Below, piece after piece: positions 17,029 through 26,118 of a stretch of DNA of 64,000 nt; the stretch's first letter is position 1; each line of letters starts with the position of its first letter. The stretch covers positions 744,001 to 808,000 of the forward strand of contig JACKPU010000001.1 in assembly GCA_024233285.1 (NCBI GenBank), read 5' to 3'. Under the pieces are notes generated by a model. That model searched no databases, was not told where the DNA came from, and saw only the letters and a list, made by a program, of their open reading frames with translations. The translations under genes were made by a program, and so were the position numbers. This DNA is from Opitutaceae bacterium. Lineage in GTDB: Bacteria > Verrucomicrobiota > Verrucomicrobiia > Opitutales > Opitutaceae.

Positions 17029-17044
17029 GTAACCAAACGGTTTC
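17029..17044. promoter_or_regulatory. Candidate TetR operator, site 3 (sulfatase gene)
   Basis: GTAACCAAACGGTTTC shares its first 14 bases with the site at 12163 and has the same GTAACC/GGTT symmetry. It lies 4 bases upstream of the sulfatase ATG on the minus strand, covering the place a ribosome-binding site would occupy. Confidence 0.65.
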
Positions 17045-17169
17045 TTTGCTCGATGCCAAGTCGTCCTGACCGATGCCCACGACAGGCTTACAGAGAGAAC
17101 GGACATGATCTGCGGCAGAGCTTAAAGCAAGCCATTGACATGTGAGGAGTCTGAAAATGGGGTTACGTC

Positions 17170-17898
17170 ATGAGACGCGGAATTTTGTCATGTTTGTTCG
17201 GTTTGTTGGTCGTGCCATTGGCGGCTTCAACGATCAACCCGATGGATCTGGTCATTCTGGTGGATGAGAGTAGCAGCATCGGAGATGAGGACTTTGTCAC
17301 CGAGCTGAATGCGATCAGTGCCATCTTGAACCACCTGCCGGTGACGACAGCCGAAGTGAATGTGTCCTTGATCGCTTTCGGCACCACGGCTCGCACGGTG
17401 TCCAATTTAAGCGGCAACCTCGCGTCGATCCAATCGACCATCGACAATCTGTTTCAGGGCTACGGTAACACGAATCATGCCGAAGCTTTTAGCCTGGCGG
17501 CTTCCCAGTTCGACAACCATGGCCGCGAAGGAGCCACGGGCATTGTGTTTCTCATCACAGACGGCACTCCGACTCATCCCAGCGGAACGGCACTCAGCTC
17601 TGCGATTAATGCGGCGAATGACCTTAAGAACGACGGTTACCTGCTGTATGCCATCGGGGTTGGTGGCGACGTTGGGATCACCGATCTGGAGTTATATGCC
17701 TCCACGCCGACGAACAGCTTCGTGTCTCACTACGACAGTTTTGCTGATCTGGAAACTGCGGCGGAAACACTGGCGGATGACATCTTGACGCACTCCAGCC
17801 TGGCGGCGGTGCCGGAACCATCGGCGGTGGCGTTTTTGATCTTTCCGATTAGCGCACTCGGGATGGCCCTCTGGCGGCGCCGGGCCCGACGGGTCTGA
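17170..17898 (+). CDS. VWA domain protein with PEP-CTERM sorting signal
   Basis: The 242-residue protein has a signal peptide (RGILSCLFGLLVVPLAAS), then a von Willebrand factor A domain from about 24 to 200. Its metal-ion-dependent adhesion site reads DLVILVDESSSIGDED (D-x-S-x-S). The C-terminus is a classic PEP-CTERM tail: VPEPSAV, a hydrophobic helix, and WRRRARRV. Such tails direct sorting by an EpsH/exosortase-type enzyme to the cell surface or exopolysaccharide. A surface adhesion role is inferred. It stands alone between two sulfatase genes; no exosortase gene is in the window. Confidence 0.9.
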   Translation: MRRGILSCLFGLLVVPLAASTINPMDLVILVDESSSIGDEDFVTELNAISAILNHLPVTTAEVNVSLIAFGTTARTVSNLSGNLASIQSTIDNLFQGYGNTNHAEAFSLAASQFDNHGREGATGIVFLITDGTPTHPSGTALSSAINAANDLKNDGYLLYAIGVGGDVGITDLELYASTPTNSFVSHYDSFADLETAAETLADDILTHSSLAAVPEPSAVAFLIFPISALGMALWRRRARRV

Positions 17899-17989
17899 CC
17901 TGCGCCGCAGCGATTGGATGAGGGGAATAAACCGCCCGGTGCATTCCAAGCGGGTTGCACTGTGAAACCGGGGGCACCATAAACGCGTG

Positions 17990-19525
17990 ATGCCGTCACC
18001 CCGCCCCAACGTCCTGATGATTCTCGCTGATCAACACCACGCCGGCCTGATGGGCTGCGCGGGCTTTGCCGGGGTGCACACGCCGCAGCTCGACGCGTTC
18101 GCGGCGGAGGGTATGCGCTTCACCGACGCCTATTGTCAGAATCCGATCTGCACGCCGAGCCGCGTGAGCATCCTGAGCGGACAATATTGTCAGAATCACG
18201 GTTACTACGGTCTTTCCGGCCCGGCCCCGACGGGATTGCCGAATCTGTTCCGCCACTTTCGAGCCGCCGGTTACCGCACGGCGGCGTATGGCAAACTGCA
18301 CTTGCCGGAATCACCGCGCAATTGGATCGCCGACGATGTGGATGAATTCGGTGATGCCTACGAATCGGTCGACGGCGAACGCGGCAATTCGGAGTTTCTC
18401 AATGGCCTGGCCGCGCTAGGCCTGCGCGACAAGGAGGACAGCTGGCGCAATCTGCACAGCTTTTACGGGGCGCAATTGCCGAATGACGCCTGTCCGTCGG
18501 CCTTGCCGTATGAACACACGATGGAGCGCTGGGCGGCGCAGAAAGCGATGGACTTTGCTGTGGCCGATGCGACCCGGCCTTTTTGCATTCAGATCGCCCT
18601 GCAACGTCCGCATCACCCGCTGATTCCGCAACGCCAGTTTTGGGACCTGTATCCGGCCGACCTCGAATTGCCCGCGACAGTGGATCATGATCCGGTCGGA
18701 CGGCCGCCGCATTTCCGCGAAATGTGGCAACGCTTTCGGCAGATGGATTGGGAGTTTGCGCAACCCGGGGAAACGTATCGCGACGGTGCACGGCGCGCCT
18801 GGCGCGGCACGCTGGCCTGCATTACGCAGATGGACGACGTGGTGGGCCGCGTGCTGGCGTTTCTGCGCGAGCGCGGTTTGGACGAGAACACCATCGTCAT
18901 CTATGGCAGCGATCACGGCGCCTACCACGGCATACACGGCATCGCCGAAAAGGCGCCGGGCATTTGCTCCGATGCGGTTTGCCGGGTGCCGATGATCTGG
19001 CGCGTGCCCGGCGTGACACCGGCCGGGGCGGTTTGCTCCGGTCTGGTCGAGAATATCGACATGGCGCCGACGCTGGCGAAGTTGTGCGGCGTCGACGGCT
19101 TTGATTCGACCGACGGCGTTGATCTGACCCCGCTGTTGAGCGGTGCGACCCGGACGGGCAAACCCGCGGCCGTCACGGAAAACCCGTGGAGCAAGGCGAT
19201 TCGTTGGGGTCGCTGGCGCTATGTGCATTATCCCGAGGCGATGTTTGACAGTGCGAACCACGACGAGCTCTACGACCTCGCGGCCGATCCGGACGAATTG
19301 TGCAATCTGGCGGCCGATCCCGCGCACCAGTCGGTCGTGTGTGAAGCGCGGGGCCGCCTGCTCGATTGGGCGGCGCTGTCGAACCGTTTGGTCAACATGC
19401 ACCCGGGGGTTGCCTTGACCGGCAAGGTGATGGGCAGGAGCACCTATCCGCTTGGGTCCGACGGCACGGCGCCGAATCATGTGCAGCCGCGGCACCGTGA
19501 CTTGCCGACGAAAAATTATCTTTAA
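17990..19525 (+). CDS. Sulfatase (choline-sulfatase/polysaccharide sulfatase type)
   Basis: The 511-residue protein carries the standard formylglycine motif C54-T-P-S-R58 followed by VSILSGQ, and the early metal segment MILADQHH. IVIYGSDHGAYHGIHGI (about 303-319) supplies later metal and active-site residues. I use ATG 17990 rather than the GTG one codon earlier. The C-terminus (ELYDLAADPDELCNLAADP) is typical. No signal peptide is evident. It hydrolyses an unknown sulfate ester. The downstream amidohydrolase begins 39 bases after its stop, so the two may be co-transcribed. No formylglycine-generating enzyme gene is nearby. Confidence 0.9.
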   Translation: MPSPRPNVLMILADQHHAGLMGCAGFAGVHTPQLDAFAAEGMRFTDAYCQNPICTPSRVSILSGQYCQNHGYYGLSGPAPTGLPNLFRHFRAAGYRTAAYGKLHLPESPRNWIADDVDEFGDAYESVDGERGNSEFLNGLAALGLRDKEDSWRNLHSFYGAQLPNDACPSALPYEHTMERWAAQKAMDFAVADATRPFCIQIALQRPHHPLIPQRQFWDLYPADLELPATVDHDPVGRPPHFREMWQRFRQMDWEFAQPGETYRDGARRAWRGTLACITQMDDVVGRVLAFLRERGLDENTIVIYGSDHGAYHGIHGIAEKAPGICSDAVCRVPMIWRVPGVTPAGAVCSGLVENIDMAPTLAKLCGVDGFDSTDGVDLTPLLSGATRTGKPAAVTENPWSKAIRWGRWRYVHYPEAMFDSANHDELYDLAADPDELCNLAADPAHQSVVCEARGRLLDWAALSNRLVNMHPGVALTGKVMGRSTYPLGSDGTAPNHVQPRHRDLPTKNYL

Positions 19526-19564
19526 TCGCCGTGTGTTTTGCCGCGGCGGCGACAAGCTTTGTCC

Positions 19565-20422
19565 ATGCCCCTCGACTTGATCGACACCCACGTGCACCTG
19601 CTGCACCACGATTTGTTCACCTATGCGTGGTGTGCCGAAAACGCCGCCTTGCAGGGCAATCGCACCCTGGATGATTACCGCCGCGCCCTGCGCCCCGGTC
19701 CGTCTTCCGTCCGCGTGCAATCGCTGCTCTACATGGAGGCCGATGTATTGCCGGCGGAACAAGAGCTGGAGGCGGAGTTATTCTCGCGACTCGCGTCGCG
19801 CGACAAGGACAATCCGGTGTTACTCGCCTTGATTGCCGGCGCCCAACCCGAGTCTGAAACCTTTGCCCAACAGCTCGACGTGCTGGCGCGCGATGTGCGC
19901 GTGCGCGGGGTGCGCCGCGTCTTGCACACGCAGCCCGACGAGGTGCTTGCTTCGCCGGTGCTGGCGGAAAATCTGCGCCTGCTCGCGCAGCGCGAATTGA
20001 CCTTCGATTTGTGCGTGCGTCCGCGGCAACTGCCGCTCGTCACCGCGCTGGTGACGGCCTGTCCGCAAACGCAATTCGTGCTCGATCATGCGGCCGCGCC
20101 GGATCTGGTCGGTGGCGATCTGTCCGCATGGCGTGACGGCATGCGCGAACTCGCGGCGCGCCCCAATGTCGCGTGCAAGTTTTCCGGCCTCGGCAGCCTG
20201 GCCGATCCGGGCAAGCCGCTGACGCTGCAGGTGCGACCGGTTTTCGAACACTGTCTGGAATGCTTTTTCCCCGAGCGCATCCTGTGGGGCAGCGATTGGC
20301 CGGTCTCGGCCGATCTCAATGCGTGGCTCGACACGACCGCCACGCTGCTCGGCGAGCTCAGCGAACACGAGCAAGCCGCCATCGCCGCCAACAACGCCAA
20401 TCGCATCTATCGGCTGAACTGA
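19565..20422 (+). CDS. Amidohydrolase family protein (sugar lactonase-like, COG3618 type)
   Basis: The 285-residue TIM-barrel protein opens with LIDTHVHLLHHDLFTYAW (5-22), the HxH metal motif, and ends with ILWGSDWPVSADL (about 239-251) and ANNANRIYRL. FVLDHAAAPD lies at about 167. This pattern is typical of the amidohydrolase group that includes L-fuconolactonase and 4-sulfomuconolactonase. In this context a sugar lactone from sulfated glycan breakdown is a reasonable inferred substrate, but the exact one is not visible. I start at ATG 19565, since the extra nine upstream residues (MPRRRQALS) precede the conserved first strand. Convergent with the FAD-dependent gene (13 bases between stops). 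Confidence 0.8.
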   Translation: MPLDLIDTHVHLLHHDLFTYAWCAENAALQGNRTLDDYRRALRPGPSSVRVQSLLYMEADVLPAEQELEAELFSRLASRDKDNPVLLALIAGAQPESETFAQQLDVLARDVRVRGVRRVLHTQPDEVLASPVLAENLRLLAQRELTFDLCVRPRQLPLVTALVTACPQTQFVLDHAAAPDLVGGDLSAWRDGMRELAARPNVACKFSGLGSLADPGKPLTLQVRPVFEHCLECFFPERILWGSDWPVSADLNAWLDTTATLLGELSEHEQAAIAANNANRIYRLN

Positions 20423-20435
20423 TGCGCTGCCGCGG

Positions 20436-22082
20436 CTACCTTGGTCTCATCACGTGCGCGTGCGGATCGCCTTCGACCGGGTCGAGGCGTTCCGGCGGCC
20501 AGGACAGTTCGACTCCGCGTTCCTGCAGGTGGGATTGAAAACGCCTGAGCCGTTTGGGGTCCGACTGCACGGTATGAATATCGCGGCCGCCGCGCAGACA
20601 GTAGGCGGCGAGGAAGCCGGCAACCTCGCCGATGTTCCATTCAACGGGATGCAGCCGGTAGCAGCCGTTCGTGAGATGCGTCGTGCCGATGTTTTTGCAT
20701 GCCGGGAGCAAGTTTTTCATCCGCACCGGGATGAGCGCGCCGAGCGGGATTTGAAACGGCAGTGACGGCACGTCGATGTAGTTGTCGCCGCCGGAGGATG
20801 GGTGCAGATCGATGCGATAGTAACCAATGCCGACGCTGTCGGGAAACTCACGCGCGCGGTCCGCACCGGCCGGCAGGTGGGCAGCGGAAACGTCCTGCTC
20901 GCGAATCGTGGTCACCGCTCGAATGCGCCGTGACTCGCGAATGTAGGGCGCCATGGCCAATCCATCGTCCGTGCCCATGACGTCGGGCCGCAGCCGCAAT
21001 CCTGGCCAACCAACGCCGCCATCGGGGCGGGGCGCCTCGGTTTGCAACCAGTGGAAGACAGCGAGGCTCAGTTGCTTCGCGCCATCGTAGTAACTGTAGC
21101 GCTGGGCGGCGTTGCCCGTGACGAGGTCGCCGCCGAGATAGTCGATCATCGGCCAGTTCACCATCACGATGTCACTGGGGTAGGTGCCGGGTTCGAAGAG
21201 ATCGCGGTCGATGATGCGGCGAAAAGTCCAGAGCCCGGAAAACAGCCCGAGCTTTTCCTGATGCGGCGCAAACTTGTAAGTCATCGGCTCCATCGTTCGC
21301 GGATTGAGTCCGCTCCAACCCAGCCAGGGCCCCGGCCACGGCGGCGTGAGTGGGGCGAGGTAGTTACGCCAAAACGTGTAGTCGCGCGGCGGTGGTCCGA
21401 CATGATTGGCGCCCTCGAGGTGTTCCAACGCGAAACACCAGGAGAAAGCCTGGCTGTTCGTCGGCTGGGCCACGGCGGGCGCCGAGGGCTCGCCGGTTTG
21501 CGCGCGCGACTCGCGTCCGGTCACCGACTCAGTGCCGCTCAGCGCGATCAAGTCACCCAGTTCCGTGGCGTCGAGAAACATGCGGGCGGTGAGTAGCACC
21601 TGATCGCCGTTTCGACGGTCGGTCAGGGTTACGCCGCTGATCAGATCGGGTTCGGCGGTTTCCGCGGCGGTGATCTGGTGGTGGCGGATGACTTGCAGCT
21701 GTCCGCTCATTTCGTAAGACGCAAGCATCGCTTCCAGCACGGCGAGTGCGACTTTGGGTTCGTGACAGAGCGGAGAAACCCAACCATTGCCGGGGTTGAG
21801 TTTGGGATCGTCGCGATATTCCGGGCGCAGCGGATAGTGCGTCCGATAGTAATCGCGCACGGCGGTGCGGAATTTCGCGTAGCTGGCCGTGCGTCCGAAG
21901 CGCTCGATCCAGCCATGCTCGTCCGGCGGCACGGCCTGCGCGGTCAGTTGTCCGCCGATCCATGCGGTTTCTTCGGAGAGAATGACCTTGGCACCATTCT
22001 CCAGCGCGGCGATTGCGGCGGCGCAACCGCCCACGCCTCCGCCGATGATGGCTATGTCTGCGGTGTAATTAGCTCGTGACAT
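20436..22082 (-). CDS. FAD-dependent oxidoreductase
   Basis: The 548-residue protein begins ADIAIIGGGVGGCAAAIAAL (8-27), an FAD-binding Rossmann motif, with E38/E39 and WIGGQLTAQAVPPDEH following. The long C-terminal part includes RESRRIRAV and NLLPACKNIGTTHLTNGCYRLHPVEWNIGEVAG. That combination is typical of a large, poorly characterised FAD-dependent oxidoreductase group common in planctomycetes and verrucomicrobia. The substrate is unknown. It starts 9 bases after the stop of the Gfo/Idh gene on the same strand; the pair probably oxidises the same sugar-type compound in two steps. Confidence 0.82.
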   Translation of the reverse strand: MSRANYTADIAIIGGGVGGCAAAIAALENGAKVILSEETAWIGGQLTAQAVPPDEHGWIERFGRTASYAKFRTAVRDYYRTHYPLRPEYRDDPKLNPGNGWVSPLCHEPKVALAVLEAMLASYEMSGQLQVIRHHQITAAETAEPDLISGVTLTDRRNGDQVLLTARMFLDATELGDLIALSGTESVTGRESRAQTGEPSAPAVAQPTNSQAFSWCFALEHLEGANHVGPPPRDYTFWRNYLAPLTPPWPGPWLGWSGLNPRTMEPMTYKFAPHQEKLGLFSGLWTFRRIIDRDLFEPGTYPSDIVMVNWPMIDYLGGDLVTGNAAQRYSYYDGAKQLSLAVFHWLQTEAPRPDGGVGWPGLRLRPDVMGTDDGLAMAPYIRESRRIRAVTTIREQDVSAAHLPAGADRAREFPDSVGIGYYRIDLHPSSGGDNYIDVPSLPFQIPLGALIPVRMKNLLPACKNIGTTHLTNGCYRLHPVEWNIGEVAGFLAAYCLRGGRDIHTVQSDPKRLRRFQSHLQERGVELSWPPERLDPVEGDPHAHVMRPR

Positions 22083-22091
22083 GCGGTCAGG

Positions 22092-23192
22092 TTAGAGCTC
22101 TGTGACGGGCTGCACGTTTACGAAACGTCCTGTCTCGGCACTGCGCTTGGCGGCGAGACAGGCATAGACGCTTTCCAGTCCTGCGCGCATGGGAGTCAGG
22201 GATTTGGCGCGACCGTGAATCACATCGCTGAAGTTGCGCACAAGCACCGCGTCACCGCCGAAGTGTTCCACCCCGGCGGGGGGAGCGAAGTCTTGCGGCT
22301 TTGAATCCGTCGAATGCGGGATGACGCGCAGCGCATTGGCATACCAATCAAATCGCAGCGTGCCGTGTAGACCGGAGATCGTGGCGCCGCGTGTAGCGGC
22401 GTCATTGCGCGAATAGAAGACCTGCGTGTAAACGCCTTGCGCACCGTTGGCGAATTCCAGCAGCGCGCTGGACGAGTCTTCATTCATTCCGGTTTCCGGC
22501 GTGCCGACCTGGGGGTAGTAAGCGGCGTCCGGATCCCCGCCAGCCGGTTCAAGCGACTTGTCGCGATAAACCCGCCCGCAGGCTTTCATCGCCGCGACGC
22601 GCGTAATCGGCGCGCCGGCGAGATAAGCGAGGTAATCGAAGTCGTGGGTGGCCTTTTGCAAAAAGAGTCCCTGCGTGATGTTATAGTCACGATACCAGCG
22701 GTCGAAGTAAACATCACCGTAGGTCACATAGTTGACGCCGAGCAGGTGTTCAACGCGACCGACGGCACCTTGATTGATTTGCTGTTTGGCCTCCGTGCAT
22801 AGCTGGCTCACGCGCAAAGGAAAACTCACGACCACTTCGCTTTTGGCACTCTGCCATGCGCGTTCCAATGCGCGTGCGTCGCGCATCGTGGTGGCGATGG
22901 GTTTCTCGAGGAATAAAGGCACACCGGCCGAGGCGACGGCGGCGGCGTAGCGCGCGTGCAGATTGCAGCGGGTGCCGATGACGAGCGCATCGGGGCGTCC
23001 GCGATTTAGCAGCGTCTTGACCGAGGAGTAGAACGTTGCGGCCTGCCGATCCGCTTCGGGCAGGCGTTCGCGGGCGCCGGTTTCATCCGGATCGAGCACG
23101 GCCGTCACCCGGCATGCCGAATCAAGCGCCACAAGCTGTTTGATGATGCCGCTGACCCGGCGGCCAAGGCCAATGACTCCGATTTTTATCAT
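22092..23192 (-). CDS. Gfo/Idh/MocA family oxidoreductase
   Basis: The 366-residue protein has an N-terminal Rossmann domain, MIKIGVIGLGRRVSGI (1-16), and the family EKP motif at E96-K97-P98 (FLEKPIATT). The substrate domain contains NITQGLFLQKATHDFDYLAYL, with HDFD holding the likely catalytic His/Asp. These enzymes oxidise or reduce sugars or sugar derivatives with NAD(P)(H). I start at ATG 23192; the longer frame adds a non-conserved leader. It is co-directional with the FAD oxidoreductase and divergent from cstA, with 163 bases between starts that must contain both promoters. Confidence 0.88.
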   Translation of the reverse strand: MIKIGVIGLGRRVSGIIKQLVALDSACRVTAVLDPDETGARERLPEADRQAATFYSSVKTLLNRGRPDALVIGTRCNLHARYAAAVASAGVPLFLEKPIATTMRDARALERAWQSAKSEVVVSFPLRVSQLCTEAKQQINQGAVGRVEHLLGVNYVTYGDVYFDRWYRDYNITQGLFLQKATHDFDYLAYLAGAPITRVAAMKACGRVYRDKSLEPAGGDPDAAYYPQVGTPETGMNEDSSSALLEFANGAQGVYTQVFYSRNDAATRGATISGLHGTLRFDWYANALRVIPHSTDSKPQDFAPPAGVEHFGGDAVLVRNFSDVIHGRAKSLTPMRAGLESVYACLAAKRSAETGRFVNVQPVTEL

Positions 23193-23355
23193 GCTGCAAA
23201 GCGGGAATGGGCCGTGAGCTTGGGTTGCGGAATCAGAAGCACCAAGCCTATATCGCAAACTTTGTCATAGCATTATGGCGATCGCTCGAAGGTTGCAGTC
23301 GGGTGACGAAGCCGTAACAACGGATGCTCGTTTTCGTTCCCTAACCCCTTTTCGC

Positions 23356-25194
23356 ATGGAAACCCTCCTGATCGCGCTGCTGAGCGGCCTTGGCTTCATC
23401 GTCGCCTATCACACCTATGGCCGCTGGCTTGGCGGCAAGATTTTCAAACTCACAGCCGGGCACATCTGCCCGTCGCAAAAACTCGAGGACGGCGTGGATT
23501 ACGTGCCGACCTCCAAGGGCGTGGTCTTTGGTCACCACTTTGCGTCGATCGCGGGCACGGGTCCGATTGTCGGCCCGGCCATCGGCATCATGTGGGGCTG
23601 GTTGCCGGCGCTGCTGTGGGTGGTGCTCGGCTCGATCTTCATCGGCGCGGTGCACGACTTCGGCGCGCTGGTGGTTTCGCTGCGCAACAACGGTCAGACC
23701 GTGGGTGACGTGGCCGGTCGCTTGCTGAACAAACGCGTGCGCCTGCTGTTTCTGTTCATCCTGTTCATGGCGCTGACGATCGTGCTCGCAATTTTTGGCT
23801 TGGTGATTGCGGCGGTGTTCCGCCAATACCCCGCGGCGATCGTGCCGTGCATGATCCAGATTCCCATCGCGGTGATCATCGGTTCGTGGCTGCACCGCAA
23901 GGGCGTGCACCTGCTCGTGCCGTCGCTGATCGCGCTCGCGGTCATGTATCTGACCGTTATCTACGGCGACGTCGGCGTGCTGCACACGCTCAATACCACG
24001 ATGGCCGGCTGGTCTTCCTGGACCTGGGTCGTGCTGCTGCTGCTCTATTCCTACGTGGCCTCGGTGCTGCCGGTCTGGTCGCTCCTGCAACCGCGCGACT
24101 ACATCAATGCCCTGCAACTCATCTCGATTCTCGGCCTGCTGGTGATCGGTTTGATTGTGGCGGCGATCGCGGGTGGCGCACCGCTGGCGGATGGCACGCG
24201 CCCGGCGCTCGAACTGGCGGCGCCGATGGTGAATTGGAATCCGGCGGGGGCGCCGCTCGTGTTTCCGTTTCTCTTCATCACGATCGCGTGCGGCGCGATC
24301 AGCGGGTTCCACTGCCTCGTCAGCAGCGGCACCAGCAGCAAACAGCTCAAGAGCGAGCCCGATGCGCGTTTCGTCGGTTACGGCGGCATGCTGACCGAAG
24401 GGTTTCTCGCCGTGCTCGTGATTCTCGCCTGCGCGGCCGGTCTCGGTCTCGGCTTGGCCAACGCCGATGGCGCGGTGCTGACTGGCGAGGCGGCCTGGCT
24501 CACGCGTTACAGCGTCTGGTCCGCCAGCCTCGGGCCGCTGGTCGGCGCCTTCGTGGATGGCTCTTCCAATTTTCTCAAGGCGCTCGGCCTGCCGGCCGGC
24601 GTGGCGGTGGCGATGATGGGGGTGTTCGTGGCCTCGTTTGCGGGCACGACGCTCGACAGCGCCTGCCGCTTGCAGCGTTACGTGATCCAGGAACTCGCGG
24701 CCACGGTGGCGCCGCGCACGAGTGGATTCGATTTGTTCGCATGGCTGCGGGGCAAACACGGCGCCACGATTTTGGCGGTGGCCTGCGCGGCGTTTATCGC
24801 CGCCGCCCCGCCGTCGGGACAGGAATGGAGCTTCGCCAACGCGGGCAAAGGCGGGCTCATTCTCTGGCCGCTCTTTGGCGCAACCAATCAGCTGCTCGGC
24901 GGCCTGTCGTTCCTCGTGATCACGTTTTATCTCTGGCGCCGCGGTATCGCGGTTTGGTTCGTGGTGCTGCCGATGATTTTCATGCTGATCATCCCGATGT
25001 GGGCGATGATCTGGCAGGTGTTCATCGGTGGAGCCGATACGCCCAGCTGGTTGAGCCAAGGCAAGTGGCTGCTCGTCGGCATCGCGGTCGCCACCCTCGT
25101 GCTCGAGGTCTGGATGATCATCGAAGCGATCAAACTCTTCCCCCGCGCCAAGGGCATCATCGAAGCCAACGCCGTCGTTCCCGTCAGAGCATAA
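23356..25194 (+). CDS. cstA: Carbon starvation protein CstA family transporter
   Basis: The 612-residue protein is an integral membrane carrier with roughly 15 hydrophobic segments. It has the hallmark N-terminus: YHTYGRWLGGKIFKL, then DGVDYVPTSKGVVFGHHFASIAGTGPIVGPA (about 51-80). GATNQLLGGLSFLV near 515 is also typical. CstA proteins import pyruvate and peptides. It is shorter than the E. coli protein (about 700) but near BtsT/CstA-like proteins of other phyla. Start ATG 23356 is followed at once by the first membrane helix. The 41-base gap to the phytanoyl-CoA dioxygenase-like gene allows co-transcription. Confidence 0.9.
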   Translation: METLLIALLSGLGFIVAYHTYGRWLGGKIFKLTAGHICPSQKLEDGVDYVPTSKGVVFGHHFASIAGTGPIVGPAIGIMWGWLPALLWVVLGSIFIGAVHDFGALVVSLRNNGQTVGDVAGRLLNKRVRLLFLFILFMALTIVLAIFGLVIAAVFRQYPAAIVPCMIQIPIAVIIGSWLHRKGVHLLVPSLIALAVMYLTVIYGDVGVLHTLNTTMAGWSSWTWVVLLLLYSYVASVLPVWSLLQPRDYINALQLISILGLLVIGLIVAAIAGGAPLADGTRPALELAAPMVNWNPAGAPLVFPFLFITIACGAISGFHCLVSSGTSSKQLKSEPDARFVGYGGMLTEGFLAVLVILACAAGLGLGLANADGAVLTGEAAWLTRYSVWSASLGPLVGAFVDGSSNFLKALGLPAGVAVAMMGVFVASFAGTTLDSACRLQRYVIQELAATVAPRTSGFDLFAWLRGKHGATILAVACAAFIAAAPPSGQEWSFANAGKGGLILWPLFGATNQLLGGLSFLVITFYLWRRGIAVWFVVLPMIFMLIIPMWAMIWQVFIGGADTPSWLSQGKWLLVGIAVATLVLEVWMIIEAIKLFPRAKGIIEANAVVPVRA

Positions 25195-25235
25195 CGCGCC
25201 CGGGACGTATGTCCCCGAATGCCTTTTGACCATTC

Positions 25236-25988
25236 ATGAACACCGCTGCACCGGAATTGATTCCCGAAAACCTGCGCCGCCAATTCCGTGAAGAAGGCTG
25301 GCTCGTGCTCCCTGGCGTCGTGCCGCCGGAGCATCTCGCGATGATGCGCGAGGTCTGCAGCGAAATGATCGCCGGTTACGATGCCGAAATGGACGCGGCG
25401 GGCGTGACGCAGCAGGGCATCAACATCAAGGGCAGCCGTTACTTCATCGCCAACCGGCACCAGGGCACGCGCCTGCCGGAGTTCATTTACAGCGACGTGA
25501 TGGAGCAGGTCTGCCGCGCGACACTGGGTGACAACGCGTATCTGTTTTGGGAGCAGTTCGTCGTCAAAGGCCCCGAAAAGGGCGCCAAGTTCAGCTGGCA
25601 TCAGGACTCTGCCTACGTCGGCACGCCGCACCGGCCTTACATCACCTGTTGGGTGACGCTCGACGATGTGAGCGAGGCGAACGGCACGGTTTATCTGTTG
25701 CCGTATTCCCGTCACGGCACGCGCGAAGTCGTGCCGCACAAACAGAATCCGGAGACCAACGATCTCGAAGGCTACTTTGGGGATGATCCGGGTGATCCGG
25801 TGATCGTGCCCGCGGGCAGCATCGCGTGTTTTTCCAGCACGGTCCTGCATCGCAGTGGCTTCAACCGCACGCCGAACTGGCGGCGCGTTTACCTGCCGCA
25901 GTATTCCGCCGAACCATTATTACGTCCCGACGGCAAGTTGGCGGCGTTTGCCGAGCCGTTCATCGTGGACGGCAAGCGTGTGCGGTAA
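25236..25988 (+). CDS. Phytanoyl-CoA dioxygenase (PhyH) family protein
   Basis: The 250-residue protein matches PhyH-type non-haem iron, 2-oxoglutarate-dependent dioxygenases. FSWHQDSAYVG (about 119-129) supplies the H-x-D iron ligands. CFSSTVLHRSGFNRTPNWRRVYLPQYS (about 196-222) supplies the distal His and the Arg that binds 2-oxoglutarate. Length is typical. The substrate is unknown; bacterial homologues hydroxylate small molecules or osmolytes. It is followed by a strong bidirectional terminator and then the convergent pfp gene. Confidence 0.87.
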   Translation: MNTAAPELIPENLRRQFREEGWLVLPGVVPPEHLAMMREVCSEMIAGYDAEMDAAGVTQQGINIKGSRYFIANRHQGTRLPEFIYSDVMEQVCRATLGDNAYLFWEQFVVKGPEKGAKFSWHQDSAYVGTPHRPYITCWVTLDDVSEANGTVYLLPYSRHGTREVVPHKQNPETNDLEGYFGDDPGDPVIVPAGSIACFSSTVLHRSGFNRTPNWRRVYLPQYSAEPLLRPDGKLAAFAEPFIVDGKRVR

Positions 25989-25999
25989 GTTTGTTTTCC

Positions 26000-26025
26000 C
26001 GCGGATAACGCGGATGGGCGCGGAT
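26000..26025. repeat. Short irregular CGCGGAT triple repeat
   Basis: CGCGGAT occurs three times at 26000, 26009 and 26019, in the intergenic region between the PhyH-type gene and the terminator. The pattern resembles a short intergenic repeat I recall from several bacterial phyla. Function unknown. Confidence 0.5.
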
Positions 26026-26067
26026 GGACTGCCGGCAGAAGGACATGGGATACAAACTCGCCCAACA

Positions 26068-26096
26068 AAAAGGCCGGTCTGAATGACCGGCCTTTT
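26068..26096. terminator. Bidirectional intrinsic terminator between convergent genes
   Basis: AAAAGGCCGGTC (26068-26079), a five-base loop, then GACCGGCCTTTT (26085-26096) form a 12-bp hairpin with A and T tracts on either side. It sits between the stops of the PhyH-type gene (25988) and pfp (26119) and can terminate both transcripts. Confidence 0.9.
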
Positions 26097-26118
26097 GCTT
26101 GGGAGTGGTTTGAGCGGC

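Noticed and set aside
17135..17140. TTGACA before the VWA/PEP-CTERM gene as a promoter
   Set aside because: No matching -10 sequence at the right distance.
23341..25233. 630-codon minus-strand open frame opposite cstA
   Set aside because: Product is dominated by Arg, His, Gln and Glu, typical of an antisense frame of a hydrophobic membrane protein.
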